64,000 nucleotides of DNA from Siphonodentalium dalli (lineage: Eukaryota; Mollusca; Scaphopoda; Gadilida; Siphonodentaliidae): assembly GCA_032622095.1 (NCBI GenBank), contig CP136062.1, positions 10,009,710 to 10,073,709 on the forward strand, given 5' to 3'. This document shows positions 55,672-64,000 of this stretch, one piece after another; position 1 is the first letter of the stretch, and each line of letters begins with the position of its first letter. Both the position numbers and the translations under genes were made by a program. The notes beneath the pieces are model-generated. The model was not told the DNA's origin. It saw only the letters and a list, made by a program, of their open reading frames with translations, and made no database searches.

Positions 55672-56390
55672 TCAGTGGATAATCGACTCCTTAACCACAG
55701 CAAAATTATGGGTAACTTTTCAGGATTTAGTCGGAAATATGGCTTGTTGCCATTCATCCGAAAGCTCTCAGTGAGAGCTTTCCAATGAATGGCAACAAAC
55801 CATATTTCCGACTAAATCCTGAAAAGTTACCCATAATTCTGCTGTGGTTAACTCTTTCAGTGCCAAGACCGATTTTTGTATCAACCCATATTTCCTTGAT
55901 CAATTTTCAAATTTATTGATTATAATAATGTGATACATTGAACTCTAAGAGCTCTTTATCACATGATTAGCACTATTTTCCGATGTAATATTCGAGCGTA
56001 ATAGACACGTGTAATATCGTCGCGTGCAATGACATCACGCTGCTCTTTTGGACAATGATCGCTGGCTGCAGTTAATTGTTGTTTTCGATCAACATTTTAG
56101 CGATTATATGATCATGTGATAAAAAGTATCTCAAACTCGTTCTATTTTATACGTAATTTATCAACCTCGTCCACTAAATTCTATTTGAGCCTCGGTAAAC
56201 CTCGGCTCAAATCGAATTTAGTGAACTCGGTTGATAAATTCCGTATAAAATAGTAACTCGTTTGAGATCCTCTATTTCCATCAATGTATCACATTATTAT
56301 AATCAATAAATTTGAAAAATGATCATGGAAATATGGGTTGATACAAAAATCGGACTTGGCACTGAAAGGGTTAAAGGAGTTATCATCATA
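55672..56390. mobile_element. Foldback element ('accacagcagaattatgg' family) with a MITE in its right arm
   Basis: The left arm begins 'ggataatcgactccttaacc'. The right arm runs to 'attctgctgtggtta' at 55851, and after the MITE (55852-56370) resumes as 'ttaaaggagttatcatc', the expected complement of the left arm start. This places the MITE insertion after the foldback element. Confidence 0.72.
55852..56370. mobile_element. TTAA-flanked MITE with long palindrome
   Basis: Ends CTCTTTCAGTGCC and GGCACTGAAAGGG between TTAA 55848-55851 and 56371-56374. Almost the whole 519 bp is palindromic: 'ttgtatcaacccatatttcc' pairs with 'ggaaatatgggttgataca' and 'attgattataataatgtgat' with its complement near 56285. 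It belongs to the same terminal family as 390-624 and 2880-3367. Confidence 0.8.
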
Positions 56391-56670
56391 TGAAAGTGAT
56401 CTGGGTCTCTATGTCACGCCGCTGTGAGAGGGTGAGGTGAGATCACCGATCAAACGAGTTGTGTCTGTCACTAATTTCACCCTCCGGGTACCTCATTCTG
56501 CTTGGCCTCATCTGCTATGGAGACTTTGACTCAGATGGAAGTTCCCAGATGGTGAATATTGTGATGTGCACCCATTGGGAACCTTGATTATGCAATGTGT
56601 CGTCTGCAAATTTGGGGATAAAGAGAAACTAAACTAAAAAAAGAAATAGAATCTATGTGAAGAAGTTTCT
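56391..56670. mobile_element. Partial 'gagggtgaattt' foldback remnant
   Basis: 56440-56600 contains 'caccctccgggtacctcatt', 'gcttggcctcatc' and 'aggtggaatattgtgatg'-like segments of the family seen at 27296 and 58990, but rearranged and without clear outer ends. Confidence 0.5.
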
Positions 56671-56671
56671 A

Positions 56672-57532
56672 AGGCCAAACAAAATTAATGAATTGATTCT
56701 CAGGCAATTTTTTTTTCAAATGAATGAGGGAGGGCGGTTTTTATTTTTATTTTTTATTTCCAGCGGCCAGTTCAGACATACATCTGGGATCCCCGAAATC
56801 AAGACCAGAAGGCTCAATTAATTGTGGAATCATTATAATTGAAACTGCGAACCAATAAACAAAACAAAAGACTAGTAGTGAAATAAAACTGGAAAAGTGT
56901 ATAAAATAAAATATATGCATTGAAGTATCCTAGGGGTTTATATTTGTCGGTATCGACTCGGCCGATTCATCCTCATCAATAAATATTTTTTCGGCCATTT
57001 GCCCAATTGTTTTATCGCATTCTATGGACAATACAGCCCATTTTCTGACAATTTTGTCACGAAATATAATTTGGTATGTCAACAACATCGTGTTTTTTTC
57101 AAATCACGGAATTTGCCGGTGAAGAAACGGCACGACTCGTTTGTTTGTGAACTTATAAATAACTGTAAATAATGCAACCTGCTTTAATGAATGACATCAG
57201 TTCGCTTTATTTAATCATGTTTTTTGCGTAAATACCGAGGCCTATCATCTCCCCAGCAGCGCACTGCCATAACTCGCCGTAGTTCGTTTCGAAGTGGTAT
57301 TCCTGTCGTAATTATTACATTACCACGTGCTAAAAGCGTAAACCGGAAATAGCGAATTCCGGCACTTCCGCAAACGGAGAACTCGCCACTTGAACGTGAA
57401 TCGGCTGCGATTTGAATTATTTGATCGTTGGTTGTTTGGATTTCAAATAAAAAGAGTTAGGCGGCCCCTATTTTATGAGAGCAGCGGTGCCTGAGAATCA
57501 ATTCATTAATTTTGTTTGGCCTAAAGAAACTA
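56672..57532. mobile_element. Foldback/TIR element of 861 bp
   Basis: Inverted ends 'aggccaaacaaaattaatga' plus 'attgattctcaggca' and the exact complement at 57498-57532. The interior includes 'gggagggcggtttttatttt', also found in a partial copy at 3461-3535 ('aaggccaaaacaaaaacagg'). No open frame of note. The target duplication is not clear, perhaps TA. Confidence 0.72.
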
Positions 57533-57599
57533 ATTTTATAATAAAGATAAGAAGATGCAGATTGAGAACTCCAGAGGGTGAAACTCTGGGGACCGCATT

Positions 57600-57790
57600 C
57601 TGCAATGAGATGGATGTGGAGAACCTGATCAGCATTCTCTCATATATATGAGCCTCACATATATAAGAGAATGTACTGGCTTACAAGGTCAAGGTAAATA
57701 TTGTAAGGCCGATGTATTTTCTTATATATGCAAGGCTCCCTTTGGGAAACTCACATATATTAGAGAATGCATGATTTTAGGAAGCTCCAG
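57600..57790. mobile_element. Hairpin remnants 'tataagagaatg'
   Basis: Two hairpins built on 'cattctctcatatatatgag' and 'cttatatatgcaaggctccc', similar to those at 29930 and 60980. Confidence 0.6.
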
Positions 57791-58021
57791 TCATTGGCAT
57801 GTGTCCCAGAAATGTTTTTCAAAACTTTTTGGGCTGAGAGCAGGAAAATATCTTTGAACTGCCTAAATTAAAATATACAGTGATATATTTACCTCTGGTG
57901 ATCAATTGGGAATACAGAATATAGTAGTTATTTTCATAAATTTGATACCCAAATGACACGTGCCCTTCGTTTACCGGTGAAATATAAAGGAGTAAATATT
58001 TACATTTATTACACGATCATG

Positions 58022-58440
58022 GTATAGAGTAATTTATTACACTCCTATGCACGATTTCCTTTGAAAACGCTGTTAATTAAAAATGGTAATGTCACTGGTG
58101 AATTATCTCATTTCCTGTGACTTCATTGACGTTACGTCACTTACTGATTTAGACTGAATTTTCTATGGTTGATCTTTCTCCACATCGGGACTTTCATGAA
58201 TTAATTCTGTGTGTTTTAATCATATTTGGCAAACTAAATTGACGCAGGAGTGTAATAAATGGAGTAATCAATTAGTTCCGAGAATTACGTTAGTTTATTC
58301 ACTCGAGGCGAGAGACATATAGGTAAGAAACTCGTGCGCTAAGGTGCACTCGTTTCTTACCTATACATCTCTCGCCTCGAGTGAATTATATAACGTAATT
58401 CTCGGGAACCAATTCATTACTCTCTATTTCTGCAGCATTC
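58022..58440. mobile_element. Foldback element ('gagaattacgtt' hairpin), intact copy
   Basis: Starts 'agagtaatttattacactcc' and ends with a hairpin 'cgagaattacgtt' ... 'aacgtaattctcgg' with a 'gtaagaaactcgtgcgctaa' centre at 58275-58405. It supplies the empty site for the MITE at 390-624: 'cgctgttaattaaaaatgg' at 58073-58091. Confidence 0.78.
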
Positions 58441-58493
58441 TGTTTTATGTAGTCCCAAGTTACCTTCAAGCCTGAGTTTAGTGTGCCTGTCAT

Positions 58494-58845
58494 TTTTTTT
58501 TTACCCTGTGCCAATGCATTCTCTTATATATGCGAGTCGACCATAGGTCGCCTCGCATATATAAGAGAATGCATTGGCCTAACAATGTATTCTTTAACAA
58601 TTTTATAATTTCACCCATACAGAGCCCCAGACAAACATGAGCAGACGACACTCTTCTATATATGTGTGGGGCTCCCTGCAGGGTAATGGATGTTTTTTAT
58701 TTTATGTCCTAAAAATTGTAAGAAACATTTATTTAAAAAAAATGATAAAAAATTGTTAGGCCAATGCATTCTCTTATATATGCGAGGCGACCTATGGTTG
58801 ACTCGCATATATAAGAGAATGCATTGGCACAGGGTAAAAAAATCC
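58494..58845. mobile_element. TIR element with hairpins at both ends
   Basis: 'ttttttaccctgtgccaatg' at the left pairs with 'cattggcacagggtaaaaaa' at the right. Each end also forms its own hairpin on 'gcattctcttatatatgcga'. The middle holds 'cacccatacagagccccaga', which resembles neighbouring dispersed repeats. Confidence 0.75.
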
Positions 58846-58989
58846 AGACTTACGACTGGATTTGATATGGCGGGTCTATTAACCCATAGAGAGCCCCACA
58901 CAGCCTGGAGCAGATGACACTATGTAGTGCATGCTTCCATCTGTGTGAGGCTCCCTGTGGGTTATATGGCGAGTCACATATGTAGTCCC

Positions 58990-60050
58990 AAGATTCCTTC
59001 AAGACTGAGTTTAGTGTGCCTGTCATTTGCAGAATGAGGTCCCCAGAGGGTGAGTTAGTGATGCTATCCCACATAGCGGGCTAGCATCACCAAATTCACC
59101 CTCTGGGGACCTCATTCTGCTAGGGCCTCATCATCTTTGAAGTATCTATAGTATAAAATTAACATTTTTTTCGTTGTTTTTACTTACTTTTTCCCTTCTG
59201 GGAAGTTTCTATATCCCTGTATATCCCCTAATTTGCAGAAGATAATATTCATAATCGAGGTGACTAATGGGTGAACATCACAAACTTCAATTAGGGAACT
59301 TCAATCTGATCCTATGTCTCCCATAACTGTTGAGGTCTATGACTTAGTTTAACGTTATGCATGCATTTATACATTCTTCGGAAACAAAGACGAGACTAAA
59401 TGTCTCATATGCATTAACGTAAATGAAATGTGAGAAGCTATCACAAGTTTCTAATTGAGCGTATATATGACTTCACTCTTTTGCAATCAGCTTAAAACAC
59501 CGTAAAATAAAGCCCTTTTGTGACTCAAGAAGCCATTTCATAACAATATGTTTACTCAATTGTGTTAGCGTCTAAAGAATTCACCTCTGAACGGTCATTA
59601 ACTAATCGCCCAGGGTGTGAAACCGACGCGCGACAGCACAGCTAATCGAACACACCCGTAATCTTGTCACGTCTTGTCAGCTCTCACGGATAACGTTAAG
59701 TTGTGCTGTGTAAAGCTGGTTAATTATTTTTGTTTACAATAAATTGCTCAATCCGGGAAATTTTGATGGGCGTCCGGGAGTGCGGGAGATTGGGCCCAAA
59801 TCCGGGAGTCTCCCGCAGAATCCGGGAGGGTTAACAGGTCTGATCGAGGTGACTAATGGGTGAACATCACAAACTTCAACTAGGGAACTTCAATCTGATC
59901 CTATATCTCCCATAACTGTTGAGGTCTAAGCAGAATGAGGTCCCCAGAGGGTGAATTTGATGATGCTAGCCATGCGGGATATTGTCACTAAATTCACCCT
60001 CTGGGGACCTCATTCTGTAGATGACAGACACACTATAATCAGACTTGTAT
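58990..60050. mobile_element. Two-hairpin 'gagggtgaattt' element with internal insertion
   Basis: Outer ends 'gactgagtttagtgtgcctg' and the complementary 'gacacactataatcagact'. Hairpins at 59034-59120 and 59935-60018 pair 'gaatgaggtccccagagggt' with 'caccctctggggacctcatt'. About 500 bp of foreign sequence (59340-59845) is inserted and flanked by a direct repeat of about 89 bp beginning 'gaggtgactaatgggtgaac'. Confidence 0.72.
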
Positions 60051-60057
60051 GTTTTAT

Positions 60058-60298
60058 GTACAGTAATGCCCTAGCCCCTAAGTAATCGACCTCTTAACCA
60101 AAGCAGAATTATGGGTAACTTTTCAGGATTTAGTCGGAAATATGGCTTGTTGCCATTCATCCGAAAGCTCAGTGAAATATGGCTTGTTGCCATTCATCCG
60201 ATGAATGGCAACAAGCCATATTTCCGACTAAATCCTGAAAAGTTACCCATAATTCTGCTTTGGTTAAGAGGTCGATTACTTAGGGCATTACTGTAGTA
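60058..60298. mobile_element. Foldback element ('accaaagcagaattatggg' family)
   Basis: Arms 'agtaatcgacctcttaacca' and 'tggttaagaggtcgattact' are near-perfect complements. The centre contains 'gttgccattcatccgatgaa', a palindrome. Confidence 0.8.
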
Positions 60299-60975
60299 AC
60301 AAGTTTCCTTCTCCACGCGATTTTGACGTAAAGCAGCATTATCCCAACTGATTTCACCAGCTGGTTTACATCGTGAGAAACTTGGACGATATTTTATGGA
60401 ATGGTACGATTAGCTAAATTTACGGTAATATTATTGAATGCTAATTGCTTTCAGTGGGAAAGGTGCATGGGAGTTCACTTGTCAGTTTTCGTGAAATTCA
60501 CTGAAATAAGCGCATAATATGTCTTTAAAGGTACTCAATCCGATTCGATGGTCCCCATATCATCAGATTCCAACAACAACAACATTTTTTGAAATGCCAC
60601 TTCAGTTATCAGAATTGATTAATGGCCCAAAAATAATGCTAACCACAGTCAACTATAGTATAAAATTGCTCAAAACCTGTTATTTATCAACGAAATTTTG
60701 CCTGATTGTCAATATCTAATGCCAAAAAAAACACTTGATTTACAGTTTTCCATCTTCATCCGTAATTTGGTCCAAGACCGTCGGCTTGACGAATGTTTTA
60801 CCGGGCCGCCAAAAATTACATATTTTGGGGGGGAAAGAACAAATTTTCAAAAATTGATACCTGATCACTCGAATCAAATCAAATAATTTTTACCCCGAAG
60901 CCAAAGAAATAGTAAATTGGTAGCGTTATTTCAGCTTTAACGGTTCCATGACTGAAGCTTCCTGAAAATTTGCGA
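60299..60975. other. Unique sequence, nothing recognised
   Basis: Short open frames occur around 60519-60886, but none has exon-like borders or recognisable protein motifs. Confidence 0.5.
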
Positions 60976-60979
60976 AAAA

Positions 60980-61145
60980 TCTGTGCCAATGCATTCTCTT
61001 ATATGTGCGAGTCGCCCATAGGGAGCCTCACATATATAAAAGAATGTATTGGCCTAACAATATTTACCTTCACCTTGTAAGCCAGTGCATTCTCTTGTAT
61101 ATGCATATACACAAGAACGCATGGCACAGGGTCTTTAATGCTGCA
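60980..61145. mobile_element. Hairpin cluster 'ctgtgccaatgcattctctt'
   Basis: Two inverted segments with 'cccatagggagcctcacata' loop and 'caatatttaccttcaccttg' spacer, ending 'catggcacagggtctttaat'. It is an inverted relative of 29930-30125. Confidence 0.65.
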
Positions 61146-61309
61146 CAGTGCAGCTCTCATCAAGAAAGGATCAAACTCCTGTTTGATTTGTTTTTAATCA
61201 TTTTAGGTACGTTCCATGTTTGCAGCTGTTTGTTGTTGTATTTTCACTAGTTTCAGATTATAAAATTATTGACGTTTATGTTATGTTTAAGCTACATTTT
61301 AAATATATT

Positions 61310-61640
61310 TTTTTATTACATTCCATTGAAAATGCTGTTAATTAAAAATGGTAATGTCACTAGTGAATTATGACATTTCCTGTGACGTCATTGACGTTAC
61401 GTTGTTTACTGATCTACACTGAATTTTCGAATCTCCACATTCTTAATTCTGTGTGTTTTAACCAAATTGATCCAGAAGTGTAATAAATGGAGTAATCAAT
61501 TAGTTCCGAGAATTACGTTCAATAATTCACTCGAGGCGAGAGACGTTTGGGTAAGAAACGCGCACTCGTTTCTTACCGACGTCTCGCCTCTGGTGAATTA
61601 TTTAACGTAATTCTCGGAACCAATTGATTACACTCTATTA
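61310..61640. mobile_element. Foldback element ('gagaattacgtt' hairpin), third copy
   Basis: Shares 'gctgttaattaaaaatggta' and the terminal hairpin (61505-61620) with 58022-58440, but has a shorter hairpin loop. Confidence 0.75.
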
Positions 61641-61694
61641 TATAACAATTAGTCATCCTACCCAATATACCACATACTTCATTTTATTATATAC

Positions 61695-61857
61695 ACTTCT
61701 ACTCAAGCCTTGAAATAGGGTGTCTGTCATTTGCAGAATGAGGTCCCCAGAGGGTGAATTTAGTGATGCTACCCCGCATAGCGGGCTAGCATCACCAAAT
61801 TCACCCTCTGGGAACCTCATTCTGCAAATTTCAGACACCCTATTTCAAGGCTTGCTT
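61695..61857. mobile_element. Compact single-hairpin 'gagggtgaattt' element
   Basis: The whole 160 bp is one palindrome: 'aagccttgaaatagggtgtc' as read outward on both sides, then 'gcagaatgaggtccccagag' and 'gggtgaatttagtgatgcta' pairing with their complements. It appears to be a deletion derivative of the two-hairpin element at 58990. Confidence 0.78.
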
Positions 61858-62075
61858 CTACTTTCTTTTAGAATTCATTAAGTGTCAATTTATTATCTTC
61901 ATTTTTCTTTGAGCAGCATACATTATAGCTTTGTCCCCCACATCCAGTTATAACAGTTAATCTGATTGGCTACAAAGCCATATTCAAATCACCATGTTCT
62001 CAACCATTCGGGCAGTGGGGTTTACGGGAACATGCACAACACAGGTGGAATAAAAGCACATGAAATAAGTGCTAA

Positions 62076-62205
62076 TTAAAGGGGTACTGTACACTAAATC
62101 CAGCCATGTATATTATATACAACAGAATATATGCAACAAATGAGTGAATGGATTATTGCTCTATGAATGATGCAAACAACATGGTGATTATAATTAAAAT
62201 TAATT
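62076..62205. mobile_element. Solo arm of a TTAA-type MITE
   Basis: 'ttaaaggggtactgtacact' followed by 'caacagaatatatgcaacaa' is homologous, in opposite orientation, to 14290-14455. Only one terminus is visible. Confidence 0.65.
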
Positions 62206-62354
62206 TATGGTTGGAGTCAAAAACCCTTTCTGGAGCCCCTGCAGAGATAACAATGTACTGATGACTGTCATCTGCTTGGTCTGTATGGGGCTCCATACGG
62301 GAGTAAATCAACCAAACAGTTATCATAGAGAAGCATCTTATATTAAAATGTTAA

Positions 62355-63132
62355 CCCTTTCAATACTGAATCAGACTGCTATAAATAAATGGTCTGTTAT
62401 TCTTTTGGAGGGATATTCGAGCAGACGACAGCCAGACCAAAAGATAATACAAGCACAGAAGAATTCTTATTCATGTCATTCATTGGTGGGAAATGCTTAG
62501 GTAATATGCTCATTTGTTGAATTTATTTTCAGAAAATGAGTATTTAATGAGTATTTAATGAGTATTTAATGAGGAATGGGTTAAAGGGATACTGTACTCA
62601 AATGTTGTTGTTGGTTTCTATAGTCTCCGAGTCGTAGAATAAGGTAACCAGATTTCCATTATTTGAAAGTCTGTTTAGTACGAAGTAATGTTACGGATGG
62701 CAGATTAACCGGAATGCGAAAATACCAATTGTCGTTGTCGAGTAATTTTTGGACAGTTTTCAAGCAAATGTATCAAGTAAATGTTATATTATATGCATAC
62801 TAGTCCCATATACTCATTTAAGTCATTGTCGTGAATTATTTTGATTATATATAGGTCTTGTAAATTCGTAATTTAATTTATGGCTCCAGCCATAAATAAA
62901 ATTTATATCAAATTATTAACTTTGATTTTAACCTGAACGTTTACAGAATACATCTTCGACTCATTTACTTAGTTTTCTATATATTATCGATATTAGGTCG
63001 TTGTTATCACCCGGAATTTATTTAAAATGGCATACAGTACCCAGATAGCACACGTACAGTACCCCTTTAAACTTATTTTCAGAACATTTCCTAAAGGAAC
63101 TATTCGTCAATGAGTATGTAGTATAGAAAGGG
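62355..63132. mobile_element. TTAA-flanked element with a second element nested inside
   Basis: Ends CCCTTTCAATACT and AGTATAGAAAGGG, with TTAA at 62351-62354 and 63133-63136. Inside, 62585-63066 has its own ends (AGGGATACTGTAC and GTACAGTACCCCT) and TTAA at 62581-62584 and 63067-63070. No transposase is visible in either. Confidence 0.75.
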
Positions 63133-63198
63133 TTAAAAAATATATATATTTGTTCTTTATAGTTACTTATTTATGAACACTTGTTATTTTTTATGTTT

Positions 63199-63554
63199 AG
63201 GCGACACCAATTTTTAAATCTGGTTTACGAACACCTCCTACAACTTTTTTTCCATTTCATGAAAAAAAATAAAACTTTTTTCTCCCAAATTTTTTTACAC
63301 GCATACTGATTTTCATGTGCTGTCGCATCCGGTTCTGCTTATAATCATTTACAGATCCATAGTTTCATGTATTTCACGACAAGAAATGTCTTGTTTGGTT
63401 CAGAATTTAATTCAAAAACAATTTTTGTAAAATCCACGATTTACTTGATATAAATTAGGGGGACAATTTTTTTTATTTTTATTTTTTTCCCTCCTGCATC
63501 TACTTTTTTTCTCCCCACATGTTCGTAAACCAGACTTAAAAATTAGTGTCGCCT
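63199..63554. mobile_element. TIR element of 356 bp
   Basis: 'aggcgacaccaatttttaaa' with 'tctggtttacgaaca' at the left, and the complement 'tgttcgtaaaccagacttaa' to 'gtgtcgcct' at the right. The AT-rich interior has no coding capacity. Confidence 0.75.
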
Positions 63555-63801
63555 TAGGCTACTTTCATATAAAACTTTGTACATGAATTGTTTGCTCAAT
63601 CCCATTGATTAAGGGCTAGTTTTAACATATTTTTATTTCCAAATCTGAACAAATAATATACAGATGACACATAATTATTTGCAATTAGAAGTGTTAATAT
63701 ATAGAAACGAGAATCGGACAACAAGCCCGAGGGCTTATATGAAGTCTTCTCTGCTTTGCTACATGCCCCATCCCCAGAAAATAGAAGACCAGAGAAGGAC
63801 C

Positions 63802-64000
63802 TATACAGACCCTTATTCAGATGACCTATACAGACCCTTATTCAGATGACCTATACAGACCCTTATTCAGATGACCTATACAGACCCTTATTCAGATGAC
63901 ATATACAGACCCTTATTCAGATGACCTATACAGACCCTTATTCAGATGACCTATACAGGCCCTTATTCAGATGACATATACAGACCCTTATTCAGATGAC
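63802..64000 (+). repeat. 25-bp tandem repeat, about 8 copies, continues beyond window
   Basis: 'cctatacagacccttattca' plus 'gatga' repeated with only cctata/catata and cagacc/caggcc variants up to the last base of the window. Confidence 0.9.

Noticed and set aside
63664-63849. Possible coding segment before the terminal 25-bp repeat
   Set aside because: There is no recognisable motif or clear splice borders, and the frame runs straight into the tandem repeat.

Overview
The window looks like an animal nuclear genome, most likely a mollusc and probably a bivalve. Genes are interrupted by introns with GT/AG borders. The repeats that begin with a 'tagctcacctgagacgaag' motif followed by gtccgtcc runs, and those containing 'catggccgccagcagccatc', are of types I associate with molluscan genomes (from memory, not searched). 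There are no operons, no prokaryotic genes and no viral genes. Nearly all the long open frames lie inside tandem repeats and are not credible proteins.

One gene can be assembled. Seven plus-strand exons (6013-6108, 13477-13644, 14479-14651, 26512-26589, 39982-40106, 54196-54343, 55458-55520) join with matching splice phases (1, 1, 0, 0, 2, 0) into about 283 codons ending in a stop at 55518-55520. The product is the C-terminal, substrate-binding domain of a 5'-nucleotidase/UshA-type nucleotide phosphoesterase plus a C-terminal extension. The N-terminal metallophosphatase half must lie upstream of the window. The gene is stretched over about 50 kb because its introns are filled with tandem arrays and transposons.

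The main discovery is that many of these arrays are built from the gene's own splice junctions. The 109-bp array after exon 1, the acceptor-derived array before exon 2, the exon-end copies after exon 2, the 93-bp copy after exon 3, the 106-bp array before exon 5 and the roughly 100-unit array after exon 5 all contain recognisable exon ends with their flanking intron. Exons 1, 4 and 6 carry small junction copies too. The array after exon 5 is in effect a ladder of about 100 5' splice sites.

Layout: 1-5.8 kb, small transposons and short tandem repeats; 5.8-14.8 kb, exons 1-3 with junction arrays and a dispersed 2-kb repeat; 14.8-25.7 kb, a 190-unit, 57-bp array with no net length change; 26.5 kb, exon 4; 27.7-34.0 kb, a 6.3-kb Mutator-like non-autonomous transposon with a perfect 9-bp target duplication; 34.1-37.6 kb, a 146-unit, 24-bp array; 38.7-43.9 kb, exon 5 between its acceptor-derived and donor-derived arrays, the former interrupted by a hAT-like element; 44.5-50.0 kb, a 165-bp satellite with a 1774-bp higher-order repeat; 50.6-53.9 kb, the second copy of the dispersed repeat and related satellite units; 54.2-55.7 kb, exons 6-7 and 3' UTR; 55.7-64 kb, nested foldback elements and a 25-bp tandem repeat running off the end.
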